From Saccoglossus kowalevskii (Eukaryota; Hemichordata; Enteropneusta; Harrimaniidae): DNA of 43,693 nt. Where the stretch lies: contig NW_003132848.1 in the NCBI RefSeq assembly GCF_000003605.2, positions 217,831-261,523 on the forward strand, given 5' to 3'. Below are positions 1-11,229 of the stretch, piece after piece. Both the position numbers and the translations under genes were made by a program. Within the stretch, counting starts at the first letter, position 1. Every line of letters starts with the position of its first letter. The notes below the pieces were generated by a model. The model made no database searches. It was not told where the DNA came from and saw only the letters and a list, made by a program, of their open reading frames with translations.

Positions 1-393
1 TTGTCTGTGTCAGACACCCCCGTGTTTATACAATTGTAACCTATAGTGATGAATGTTATATGTACGCCATATTTAACGTGATCTACCCCGGCCCAACTGG
101 TTGGATTAACTACATTGACTAGTAAGCGTTAAAATTTCGTATAGTCTGTCTTCATCAACGTCTGTATACCGATATCGTGATCAGTGTTTTGTTAAGTTCA
201 TAGCCTACTCAATCACACTGATCTGTTTGTAGATGTTCAAGCGTTCACGTTTGGTGTGCGTGATGAATACCGGAATATACAAGTCGATGCTTTCCAGTAT
301 GGCGTTCTTGATTAGAAGTCTGCATATGTATTATTTTGATTATGACCAGGAGTGAATACGTGCCTTCTAGTTCACAGTTTGCAATTGCATTAA

Positions 394-490
394 CGCTTTA
401 AAGGGCGGTATAAGTCGCGCCGCGTCCTGTTCGATATGGGACTCACAGCGACGTGTAAAAATACATCGCGCAACGACCATCGCGCTTTAA
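394..490. mobile_element. Small GC-rich MITE with 8-bp target duplication
   Basis: Direct 8-bp repeats CGCTTTAA at 394-401 and 483-490 flank an 81-bp GC-rich core. The core starts AGGGCGGTATAAGTCGCGC, and the reverse complement of its other end starts CGATGGTCGTTGCGCG, giving imperfect inverted ends. The core is shared with inserts at 34804-34933 (opposite orientation) and about 30359-30415. It is absent at the corresponding place in copy B. An 8-bp duplication is typical of hAT-type elements. The class is inferred from that length alone, because the element has no coding capacity. Confidence 0.6.
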
Positions 491-676
491 TATAGTGTCT
501 TATTAACCATGCCGTTATGGGCCAATAAAGTGGACTGCAATACACATCAGAAGGTTGGACGCGAGCCAACTACACATCTACACACAACTAATATCGTCCC
601 AGTGCAAGCACAGGGTTCCACATAATACAAATATAGATAAAAACAAACACTAATAAAGGAAACAAGTTATTATGGA

Positions 677-1791
677 CACTGGCGGATCCAGCAAAATGTA
701 TTGGGGAGGAAGGTCCATGCTTTGCTTAAAATTTACGGAGCGCAAATCGAAGAAAGCTATGCGTAATCCAGGTAATATGAATGATTGCCAGGACTAAATA
801 GCAGGGTAACTACAGGCAGCAGATTATAAAAACCAGGGTATAGAAAAATAATTATAAAACAAAATTAAATATTACTTCAACAGCATAATTAAGAATTATC
901 ACAAAACTGACACATTCTTCCTCAGAATGTTAAGAAACAGATTAATAAATAATTATCACAATTATCACTGCCTTAAATAAAAATGCCGCTGCAATGCCAA
1001 CATACTAGTAATAATTAATAACATAATAATTTTAACATGATCACAAACATTATGTCACAGCTATTTTAACATGACCACAGATATAAACTGTTTTGAACAG
1101 GTTTTTAAAATAATAATTGTACTAGTAAATATATAAATAAAAAATAAATACAAATAAAGTCAATAAATACACTTTCAAAATAAAACAAAAATGCACTCAT
1201 ATAGTCATACACGCCTTTTACTTTAACATGAAAGTATTTGCAACAAAAATAAAATATGTGTGATGCTATCACATGAAGTCTTAAGAACTTCAAGCCACAT
1301 TAGGCCTACATAATAAAATCCAGTCTTCATGCACTAGAAGTAGCAAATGAGTCAATCACTTCATCTACAGTAGTTTTTTCCAGTTTGGAGAAGAATCTTC
1401 CAGGCTCAGCTGTTGAGCACAATAGCCTCAATAGTGTGTATGTTTGAGAAGGTGACGCTATCACACATATTCAAAGCACTGATAGCAGAACATTTTGTTT
1501 GTGAACTTCCCGGATCCTCAGATTGTACAAACTTTTGTTTCCATAGAACAAACTGTCCTTCCACAACACTTTTATTGTCAAGAAATGCTGCATATTTCTG
1601 GAACGCTGGCACACACTGTCCCAAAAACTTAATGGTCTACATTTAATAGGTCCCTAATTATGCCTTAAGCAGTCATATGCTTAATAATAGACCTTTAATG
1701 TTTTACATGTCTCTTGAAAATCTATTTTAGCATGCTTATACTGATAATAATTTATCATTTTTTTTTGTCATGCGTTCTGGATCCGCCACTG
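677..1791. mobile_element. Non-autonomous hAT element with TIRs, TSD and transposase remnant
   Basis: The termini are inverted repeats: CACTGGCGGATCCAG at 677-691 and CTGGATCCGCCACTG at 1777-1791 (14 of 15 match). They are flanked by imperfect 8-bp target duplications, ATTATGGA (669-676) and GTCATGGA (1792-1799). On the minus strand, 1406-1624 still reads like the C-terminal part of a hAT transposase; SALNMCDSVTFSNIHTI resembles the segment before the dimerisation domain. The rest is AT-rich and closed by stops, so the element cannot encode its own transposase. It lies in copy A only, so it was inserted after the segment duplicated, or copy B lost it. Confidence 0.8.
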
Positions 1792-2324
1792 GTCATGGAT
1801 CGGTAAATACAATAACAATCACGATATTTAATAATATAAAGAAAAAACAAGGTTTTTAGTATGAATTATTTTACATCTAAAGATAAGAGCCACAACTGTT
1901 TTGCTTTTTTGACTGGGGACAAAGAAGCGTGGTGTGATAATAGATAGTTGTGATGCTGTATCTCTGTTTACACACTACGTTCATGTATCATGGCATACCA
2001 GTACATATGTATTTATAGCATGGGAATTTACCATAATATGACAATACATGTCACAGAAACAAATGAGTGTCAAAATGTTTAAATGCCTTATGATGTTTAG
2101 CATGCAGTTTGAATGCAGTACGCCAGTATGTCGTTTTCTAACACTATTGTGTTGACAAGGAAACTATAGCTCGATTCCATGACCATGAATCTTCTCGTGT
2201 GGTACAATATAAAATTTTAAAGTTGGAATACGCATTTTAAAATAGAGCATGTTTTATAATATACAATGTGTCATATATGAATATTCATTCACTCACTCGG
2301 GCCGAATTACTTATTTCTTTGTAG

Positions 2325-3421
2325 ATCTTTGAGCTCTTGTCTAGTGGAATAATGAAGAAACTGTGGTTGCTGATATGTATCATGATTCTTGTTGCTATGT
2401 TCATTGATGGCGGAAGAATGTGGCGACGACGGCGACGACGATGAGAATTCAGCAAGCGTGACACAATACCGAGTAATCGTGATATGGATTGCTTGTAAGT
2501 AATAAAGTATTACACCATCCTTGCAATCACGGTGCAAGTTGCAAGTTGCAATTATTAAAATCAAAACTTCATGTCGCATGAAGCATGGAGGTAAAAACAG
2601 ATGCATGAAGTGATTACCTGTTTTTAACAAAAAACAAAAGGCGGGAAAGGGCAATACACAGTGTAAAGTTTAAAACACTGTCGTGAGAAAGAAACATGTC
2701 GATTTGTAAATTTTAAATTCCCAGCAGCAAATGTCCGAGAAAAATATCAATTTCATTTAACCAATAACCTCTGAGTCTTTGATACAAGTCTAAATTATCG
2801 ATGACGCTAGAATGTATGATAGTTTGGCTTCAAAACATACCCAAACGTCAAACTTATGTTGTTCAATAAATCATTCAACGCGCCTTCTAGTAAAAAGAGT
2901 GCCACTGTTCGTTAAATAGTGTCTATGGGCTGTAGGTTATGTTGTTAAAAACAAGGTTGGAGAGCTAAATGGTTAGTGCTTGTTTTGATATAATTCACAA
3001 ACACTGCGGACACATATTTATTAATGACCCATTTCCTTTTCACGACATCTCGCGTTACGCGCGAAATTGAACGTAAACACATGGCAAACAATGGCCATGG
3101 CGTTGTTTTGATGTCGAAACAACGCATGCATGTCGACAAACGCGATTGATGATAGGTAAGGGCATTTCAACGCCATATTTGAAAGATTCACATTTAAATA
3201 TTCATCTACATTATCCACTTACTATTTTGATTGTTTATATTTAAAGTGAGGATGACATGAGAGAAAAAGAGATAGAACGAGAAGTGGAAGAATTATTTGA
3301 AGATATAGAAGAGAGGGAGACAAAATATGGTGAATGACTGAACATAAAGCCAATGATGTCTACTTTACCACATAGCAGTGTATGTTATTTCAATCCTATT
3401 AGAGGAACTAGTGTTAATAAA
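2325..3421 (+). pseudogene. Small Arg-block secreted peptide gene, copy A (in-frame stop)
   Basis: This is the paralogue of the intact gene at 9506-10690. A 3' splice site (TTTCTTTGTAG) ends at 2324. The ATG at 2352 opens a hydrophobic signal peptide (MKKLWLLICIMILVAMF), then GGRMW and six Arg. A TGA at 2442-2444 stops translation after 30 residues. Beyond it the frame still aligns with copy B (SKRD...NRDMDC) up to the donor at 2495 (GTAAGT), although the first Cys is replaced by Ser. Exon 2 at 3247-3337 (acceptor AAAG) is open and well conserved, ending in TKYGE and TGA. An AATAAA lies at 3416-3421. The probable reading is a young pseudogene. The alternatives are a 30-residue Arg-tailed peptide or stop-codon readthrough. 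Confidence 0.7.
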
Positions 3422-3915
3422 TAATCTATACAATTCACACGAATCTACGTTTTTTTTCTGTTCATACCGGCAAACAATATCACATACAATAATATAAAAT
3501 AAAATATAACCATGCGAGGCAGCTTATTCTATCGATATAACGCATATAAACAACCCATGCGACAGTAGAGATGCAAACACAGTGCTCGAGGTATTCTTTT
3601 TTCAAATCAGAAACAAAGAATTTGTTAAAATCACTTAAGAAAGAAACGGGCACGCTGGTCACTCAAGTGACTGCAAATTACACTAATTCTCCGATTTTCA
3701 GAAGGTTCTTCGGCATTTGACTTGACATTTGATTGGTATTACACAAACACAAGGTGAAAAGTGTTCTCAGGATTTTGTGGCAGAGTTGCGGATTAATTAG
3801 CATACCGATTTACATAAATTGCTCACACTATAAAATGTTAACACAATGCAAGACATATGATTCTTGTTTTTTTTATTTTAAATACATTTAATTTATATTA
3901 TACATTATATACAAG

Positions 3916-6380
3916 TTATTCTTCATTAATTTGAATGATGCTCAGTCTTCTGTTCTGTTTCCTTGCCCACAAATCTGCTGCCATGTCGAAATCAAACATA
4001 GTAGCTGGTGGTCCCTCTAGCGCTATAAAGAAAAAGTGCTTCAATGTAGTTTCATTCAGCCTGTTTCTAAGTGTAGTCTTGATTCTATTCAATGCAGAGA
4101 AGCCTCTCTTACAATCTGAAGGAAAGGATAAAGGGTAATACTAAGTGAAATATTAATTTTGTTAGAATAAAAAATGGGGAATAGTTGTGAGATGATTAAT
4201 AATATTTAGTGATGACAAAATGTAAAACTCACTTGCAGTGCTCATTGGCAAGATAAAGGCAATACATGCCAGCTTATATAGGTTTGGATATACAGACTGA
4301 TATAATCTCACTATCTTCTTTACTACATCAATATGTTTCTCATCATCTTTTATGCCAAGCATCTGTTGTTTCAAAACATCCTACTCACTCATTACATCAT
4401 CTGTATTTCATATAATCCCTTTATAGTGTGTTCACAGTGTCTAGAAAAAATAGTAAATATTTTTGTCAGTGAAGATGTTTTGGGGAAGCTTATACATGCA
4501 CATAAAGTCGGGATATATCGCATTACATACATGAAGTTGCTGTTGCTGCACTGTGTCATCCACAGTGCTGGGGTAAAATACAGTGAATGCTTGAAGCAGC
4601 TCCACCTCATGAAACCTCTCTTTCAAATTGATGGTGATGTTAACAATGTACTTGTCATAAATCTATAAAAACATCATGTAATGTATTTATTATTGCACTA
4701 GACATATAAAGCATTTAGTTTAATAATTACATAATATTAATAAAATATAAGTGGCATACCTGGTTCTTAAATGATTAAAAGTGTTGTGTAACATTGATAC
4801 TGTGTACGATAAATCATTAGTAAACCTTGCTTCAAGTTGTTGCATGTGAATACCAGGGACATCTTTCAGGTGATTGATAGGCATTATAGTACTGTGTAAC
4901 ACCGGTTCAATAAGAGAGAAGTTCATATCTTTCTTCTGCAAATAAAAATAGTTGTCAGAAAAATAAGGTTGGTGCAATACCATACTTGAATGTAAAAGTG
5001 TATTAGTATTAATATTAAGTTATTATTAATTTATAAACATACCTGGAATACCAAAGATAATCTTGTAAGGTGAGGCAGAATATCACTCAGCATTTGGATG
5101 GATGCAATGAAGTTATATTCTTTGACAAATCTAGCTAACCCATAAGCAGTTGCATCACCTTTTTCATCACTCTCTCTCTAGACTTTTTTGAATATCATCA
5201 ACTGCCCTCTTATGAAATTTTTAGCTTGGTTTAACTTTCTCTGTGGTTCAAACAATATAGCCTAAATAATAAAAGTATATTAATTCCCATGCAAGTACAA
5301 CAGATGTCACTTTATACAGATGTACACTATAAATCTAAGATATTGCCAACTTAATAATTCAACGCCACTTGATGTAAGGATTCACTTTCATTTCTTTCAA
5401 TCCAGACATTCGCACTGCTGAATTTTGGTAAAAGCAGTATAACTGCTGTAGAATATTTGATAGCCGCTTCAGATACTTTATTCCTTCCATTCCTTGGGAT
5501 GCAGTCAAAGCCAGTCTGTGTGCAACACAGTGGATACTCAGCAGAAATGGATTTCTTTCTTACAATCGGGTAGCAACCTAAAAATAATAACATTTTTTTT
5601 CCATATATATATATTTACAACAAGAATTATACTCAAAGCCAACTCCATAATCAAGAAGGGAGTTCCCTAAAGATTACAAGAAAATTATTCTTACTCCAGT
5701 TCGTCGTCCCACCATAACTGCAGCTCCGTCTGATCCAAGGGCAGCCATTGTATTTCAAGGGATTCTTCTTCACAAAGTCACAAAAACAGTAGCTTGTTCT
5801 ATAATTTTTGCTCTCCCATCATTTATATCTTGAAAGTTTATAAATGATGTCCTCACCTTGAAGTGATATCAAATACATTTATTATCAATTTATATGAAAT
5901 TTCAGATAAATTTAAGAACATTGATAATGTTTATAAAAACAATAGGAGCACTGTACCCACCTCATCATTCTTATCAATGAACTTTGCATACATAATAAGT
6001 TGTTTCAGAATGGATATGTCAATCGTTTCATCCATCATAACAGCATAGAAAGGATCCATTTTGAGTTGCTCCATGATATCATGTTTCATCACAGTACCAA
6101 GCATTTGAACCATCTTCTGTATAGTACGTTCATAGGTATAACATGCATTTGCTCCCTGGAAAAAAATATTTTCATTCAAAATACTAGTAATGGTCTACTG
6201 AATGACGGACATGCAATAAAGAATAACAAAAATATTTGTATGTACCTTGTTCAGATGCTCGAAGTATGTGCATCCAAGTGATTGAACTAGTTCATGTGTT
6301 ATGTGCGATTTTGTTTTGACAGATCCAATACATACATGCCAAAGATCCAATGAATGCCAATCTTTCTAAGTTGACTTGTC
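3916..6380 (-). pseudogene. Decayed intron-containing hAT transposase
   Basis: Several minus-strand blocks give collinear hAT transposase sequence. From N- to C-terminus they are: a block ending at the donor at 6246 (THELVQSLGCTYFEHLNK); exon 5961-6155 with the DDE-region hallmark DPFYAVMMDETIDIS; exon 5695-5856 with ALGSDGAAVMVGRRTG; a block at about 5363-5577 with IHCVAHRLALTA; about 5042-5185; about 4743-4930; about 4440-4660; and the C-terminal dimerisation domain at 3916-4115 (CKRGFSALNRIKTTLRNRL). Many joints have GT-AG sites, and 6246 to 6155 keeps phase. The 5695-5856 exon contains two in-frame stops with apparent frameshifts, and the next block has a TAA where Lys is expected. It is therefore dead. 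It resembles the ZBED/ZMYM6-like hAT group. No terminal repeats were found. Confidence 0.8.
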
Positions 6381-8307
6381 GCTTCATGATTTTTTCTGGA
6401 GACGATATCTTGCGATATTATACCATAGTCGACGAGACTGTGAAATTTATATTATTCATGTTGTTGACTGGTGTATTTTTAGTGGTCAAAACTTCTCACT
6501 TACACTCGTAACTCAACGCATCACACGCGATTGTGGGCTGGGCTTGTTTATTTGTGTCGCGTATCCGGTAAAAAATACTCGTCTGACCCTTACAATAATT
6601 GTTGTCAGTCGTCATTTTACAGCTAATTCACGCGTATTGTTTTAGACGCAAGGGACAGGATACGGCAAAGACATGACGCTAGTTAAAACCAGACAAGTAG
6701 TCGTAACAAAGAAAATTTTTCTTGCCACTAAGTAGTCTAGAAATTGCAGACAATTAATGCTATTTTTTAATGGGGGATTGAATGACCGCGTCGCGGGCCG
6801 CGATGCTGTTTGACCTGAGGAAAACAATCACTGATATAGTTTAATACAATATGCTGTTCTTTTATTTTTGAACACCACACAGTTAAATCACATAACGTAA
6901 ATACAATCAGTAGAAAGTATAATATGTGTATATAATATGTCCCTGCAACAACTTCTGGACAATGTCCAACAATCTTGGATTAACTGAGCCTCTATCAATT
7001 GTTTCACGAATTGCGAATGGGCCGACGCACAAACTCGTTTTGTTGCATTCGTTCATTGCGGTTTTTATCAACAGATCACAGCAATACACCACAGTGAGAA
7101 TACAGCTATGTCTATATAGTCCTAACTAACTGCGAACTTTTGGGATTGTTGATTCAACGGCAACAGAATAATAATACTGATAAAAAAAACACTAGATCAA
7201 AAGGCTACGTGGTTTTCAAGAGCAACGGAAACAAAAAAACAGCCTATATTTTCCTTTTCTTGAGTCGACATTGAATTGTATTATCTAACAATAAAGCATT
7301 GTGGCTGTCTGTGTTTTATTAGTTCTGACACCCCCGTGTTCATACAATTGTAACCCATAGTAACGTATGTTATATATACTCCATATATTACGTGATCTAC
7401 CACGGCTCAACTGGCTGTATAAACTACATTGACTGGTAAGTGACTTAATGTCGTATATTCTGTCTGTATCTACCTCTGCATTCCGATATCATGATGGGTG
7501 TTATGTTAAGTTTACATCTGAAGTAAAAATTCGTTTTTCAAGTGGAACGTATAGCGTGAGAAATGGTCAATGCGATTACCATTGTAATGCTGTTGACACA
7601 ATCCGAAAACAAATTAGACCTTATGTGTGACCTAATGGTTAGTGTAATAAGACTGTGCGGGTTCTCTACCCACGGCCGGCTGCCTACTCAGGTGTACAAA
7701 GGAAGTACATTTTGCTCATTCGCCATCATACGTGTCAAAACGGGCTATATTACCGTGGGATGACTGGAACTTACACGTATCATAGATCTGATCTGGGCAA
7801 TAAATAAAATTAATAAAGCACATAGCAAAGCAGAATAAACATTTTCTTTTTGAGTGAAGTCATACTGATCTGTTTGTAAATATTCAAGCGTTCACTTCAG
7901 GTTAGACTGACAAAGTCGGGACTTGCAAAAACAGTCGGGATTTCTTTAGCAGTCAGGTTAGTTTTCGGGATCACGTTAAAATGAATAAAAGAACAATTAA
8001 TGGTTGGACGCGAGTCAACTACACATCGACATACACTTAATATCGTCGCAGTGCAAGCACAGGCTTTGACATAATACATATATGACAATACAAGTCACAC
8101 AAACAAAAACAACAAGTTTGTCAAAAAGTTTAAACGCCTTAGGGTGTTTAGTATGGTTGAATGCAGTCCGTCTATACACTTGTGAACTATCACAACTACA
8201 CACTATTGAACTATCAAATGGTTCAATTCATGACCATGAATTTGTTCGGTGTGGTGCAAAATAAAATTTTAAAGTTGAAATATACATTTTTAAATGCAGC
8301 ATGTTAA

Positions 8308-8451
8308 AGCAATAACCCCCCGCCGAAGGCGGTTATTTCACGAAATATTGCACACTTCACGACATATATGCACGAGCTGCAGGCGAGTGCATACATGGAG
8401 TGAACTGTGCAACATCAAGTGGTATACCCAACTTCAGCGGGAGTTATTGCT
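8308..8451. mobile_element. Foldback MITE (near-complete palindrome)
   Basis: The 144 bases fold almost end to end. The outer arms are AGCAATAACCCCCCGCCGAAG and its counterpart at the right end (reverse complement AGCAATAACTCCCGCTGAAG). Inner arms match again around TTGCACACTTCACGACAT and TTGCACAGTTCACTCCAT, with TGCAG as the loop near 8380. Copy A has no such sequence at the equivalent site. There is no coding capacity and no clear target duplication. Confidence 0.7.
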
Positions 8452-9441
8452 ATTATATTATACCGGTATATTGAAAATTCGATAAAACTATTATAAACAA
8501 AGTTTACTTGCATCTACTATAAGATCTTGGTTATGGCCCTTGAACATGAATATTTATAAGTTCAAATTGAATACAAACTAATTTTTATTCCGCGTGAAAA
8601 CGATACGTATCCACGGTGAATAGAGCAGCGTAAACACAAAAAAACAACAGCATAACAACGGATGACCTTTCTGACCTTTTACTGACTACGTCAACGCTAT
8701 TTGAAATACAGGGTCCTGTATAGTTTGGATCATTATAGCAACATGTTTTCATTCCGTTTTTGTACAATTTGGACTGTAATTTGCCCATTGAAAGTACAGT
8801 TGTGAAATAAACCGGGTTTGTGACTTGTAACTGTGGATATTTGACGTTTGAGACAAGGCAGGGCGCTGTGGTGTATCGTACGGTGACCGACACGGTAATT
8901 GGCACGGCAATTATGTCAGCTACAATTCGAACCCCGCCTGTGACTCGTAGTTTTCGTATTTTTTTTTTGTTCTTCAATCCGTCAATCTCATCTAGTTGGT
9001 CAGCAGTTAAACTTAAAGATTGTGTTTTTTTGTTGGAGGTTCGCAATCCATTTAAAAGTCACAACACGGAGAACACAGCGTTATGACGTCCGTTTAGGTA
9101 CCGTCCCTCACGGTCAAGGACGGTGGTTTAGGTTTGTGTGGCGAACGAAGATCACCCAACGACCGATGCTCACAACTTAGATCCCGTCATTAACAAAAAG
9201 CAATATTATGGTTATATAATTTTTCAGATGATTTTAATTCGGTATTTTTTCCAATATTTTTCCAAAATTCAACCACTATATTTCCCTAAAGTTCAAATAC
9301 TACCAATCTTATGTATTTTATATTCCACTTTGTTAAGCTGTGTATTATCAACCAATATACCATTAATTGCATATGCAAATTTTGTGTTTGGACCAATCAA
9401 ATCAATGGATTAACACCATCAATATACTGGTATTATATATA
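8452..9441. mobile_element. Candidate TIR element of about 1 kb in copy B
   Basis: An inverted pair bounds this stretch: TTATACCGGTATATTGA at 8458-8474 and the reverse complement of 9419-9435, TAATACCAGTATATTGA (15 of 17 match). The whole interval is missing from copy A. The inside holds a 153-codon minus-strand open frame (8585-9046) with no family I recognise. It also holds a short hairpin, ACCGTCC...GGACGGT, at 9100-9124. The AT-rich flanks prevent a target duplication from being defined. The superfamily is unknown. Confidence 0.45.
8585..9046 (-). CDS. Unrecognised 153-codon open frame inside an insertion
   Basis: An ATG-started frame runs through a Lys-rich stretch (LKNKKKIRKLRV), a mixed hydrophobic middle with CCYNDPNYTGPC, and a hydrophobic segment near the C-terminus (VVMLLFFCVYAALF). 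Single-exon length alone gives weak support in a region of average composition. It lies inside the putative TIR element, so it could be a relic of that element or chance. I see no transposase motif and no homologous domain. Confidence 0.2.
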   Translation of the reverse strand: MRTSNKKTQSLSLTADQLDEIDGLKNKKKIRKLRVTGGVRIVADIIAVPITVSVTVRYTTAPCLVSNVKYPQLQVTNPVYFTTVLSMGKLQSKLYKNGMKTCCYNDPNYTGPCISNSVDVVSKRSERSSVVMLLFFCVYAALFTVDTYRFHAE

Positions 9442-9505
9442 ATATAATGTGTCATATATGAATATTCATTCACTCACTCGGGCCGAATTACTTATTTCTT
9501 TGTAG

Positions 9506-10682
9506 ATTTGTGAGTTCTTATCTAGTGGAATAATGAAGAAACTGTGGTTGCTGCTATGTTTCATGATTCTTGTTGCTATGTTCATTGATGATAGTGAAAG
9601 TATTTGGCGTCGACGCCGCCGACGACGACTACAATTAAGCAAGCGTGACAAAATACCGTGTGATCGTGACTTAGATTGCTTGTAAGTAAAGTATCCGCCA
9701 TTCTTTATGTAAATTTAGTTGACAATCACAGTGCAATTTGCAATTGTTGTTGCAATTATTAGAATATTTTTTTTTATATCGCATGAAGTGGTTGCCTATT
9801 TTTAACAAAAAGGGCGGGAAAGGGCGATACACAGTGTAAAGTTAAATGCACTGTGTCGTGAGAAAGAAACACATCGATTTGTAAAATTTAAATTTCCAGC
9901 AGAAAATTTCCGAGAAAAAGATCAATTTTGTTTAACCAATAACGTCTTTGATACAAGTCCAAATTATTGATGACGCAAGAATGTATGATATTTTGGCTTC
10001 AAAACGAACCCAGACGTCAAACTAGATTTGTTTAGTTCAATAAATCATTCAACGCGCCTTCTAGTAAAAGAGCGCCACTGTTCGTTAAATAGCGTTTATG
10101 GTTATGTTGTTCAAAACAAGGTTGGGGGGGGATCTAAATGGTTAGTGCTTGATTTGATATCATTCACAAACACTGCGGACAAATATTTATTAATGACCCA
10201 TTTTCCGTTTACTGTGAAATCTCGCGTTACGCGTGAAATTGAACATAACACACAACAAACAAAGGCCATGCCGTTTTTTTTGATGTCGAAACATCACATA
10301 GATGTCGACAAACGCGAATGTTGTTTCAAGATATTTTAACGCGTATTAAGTGTGCTATAACATGATGATACATTTTGATGAAGTAAGGGCATTTCAACGC
10401 TATATTTGAAAAGATTCACATTTGAATATTCACCTACATTATCCACCTACTATTTTGATTTTGTATATTTACAGTGAGGATGATTTGAGAGAAAAAGAGA
10501 TTAAACGAGAAGTAGAAGAATTATTTGGAGATATGGAAGAGAGGGAGACAAAATATGACGAATGACTGAACATAAAAGAAATGAAAATAGCCAATGATGT
10601 CTACTTTACCACATAGCAGTGTATGTTATTGGAATCCTATTAGAGAAACATGTGTTAATAAATAATCTACATAATTCAGACG
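9506..10682 (+). CDS. Orphan secreted 79-aa Arg-block/acidic-helix peptide, copy B (intact)
   Basis: There are two coding exons. Exon 1 follows an acceptor (TTATTTCTTTGTAG) and has ATG at 9533-9535. Its coding part ends at 9681 before GTAAGT. Exon 2 starts at 10475 after TTACAG and ends with TGA at 10563-10565; the phases join exactly (2+1). The product is 79 residues. Residues 1-18 are a hydrophobic signal peptide. Next comes DDSESIW, then Arg 26-32, then LQLSKR (a candidate dibasic or furin-type cleavage site), DKIPCDRDLDC (two Cys five residues apart) and a charged, probably helical tail (EKEIKREVEELFGDMEERE). The 5' acceptor implies an upstream untranslated exon that I could not locate. 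An AATAAA-type signal follows in GTTAATAAATAATC near 10656. I recognise no family. The form suggests a processed secreted peptide (antimicrobial, hormone-like or matrix), which is inference only. Confidence 0.75.
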
Positions 10683-10850
10683 AATCTATTAAGTTTCGTT
10701 TCAGTTCATCAGACACACAAGCGAACAATATCACATACAATAATATAAAATAAAATATAAAATATAACTATGCTAGGCAGCTTATATTACCGATATAACG
10801 CATGTAAACAGCCCATGTGAGAGAAAAGATGCAAACACAAACCGCGAAGC

Positions 10851-11229
10851 ATTTACTTTTCAAAACTTTCTTCGCAATGCTCTATGTTCATCGGATGATT
10901 TGTTTTTTGTTCATATTCTCAATTCCCATTAAAAAGTTGTGTGTTGATATTCGGTAATTACACACTAATACACTCTCACTGTTGCTCAATGCATAATTAC
11001 AAATTACACATACATATACATGTAATTAATTAGAAGAATGGATTGCACTTGAAAACTTCATATACAAAAATTATAAGTAATGATCGAATGTAATTTGCTG
11101 TTCAACGAAAAGGTCAATACCAACTACCCTGTAATTGTCGAAAACATTAGACTGTACGGGGCTCGTAAATCTTCTTTCCCTTGCTATTGTTCGCTTGAGT
11201 TGATGCATGGGTGACATATTGGCATTAAG
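10851..11229. other. Spacer between copy B and the LINE relic
   Basis: AT-rich sequence with no supported gene. The 3' tail of the minus-strand LINE may extend into its right part, but I could not place a boundary. Confidence 0.4.

Larger units (their letters stand above)
1..3595. repeat. Segmental duplication copy A (matches about 7303-10850)
   Basis: This segment aligns in collinear blocks with copy B. Matching stretches include the CACCCCCGTG region near the left edge, the peptide-gene first exon at 2325-2494, the TGCCACTGTTCG block near 2900, the second exon at 3247-3337 and the 3' flank up to about 3595. The copies differ by many substitutions, so the duplication is old. Copy A holds insertions absent from B: a small MITE at 402-482 and about 1.4 kb (roughly 630-2038) that includes a hAT derivative. 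Copy A may continue to the left of the window. Confidence 0.85.
7303..10850. repeat. Segmental duplication copy B (matches 1-3595)
   Basis: This segment is collinear with copy A from the CACCCCCGTG motif near 7327 through the peptide gene and its 3' flank, which is still alignable at the block around 10731-10840 (TCACATACAATAATATAAAA). Three stretches are not shared. One is about 350 bp at 7510-7860, absent from A. The others are the foldback MITE and TIR element between 8308 and 9441. Head-to-tail orientation shows a tandem duplication with a spacer of about 3.7 kb holding the hAT relic. Confidence 0.85.
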
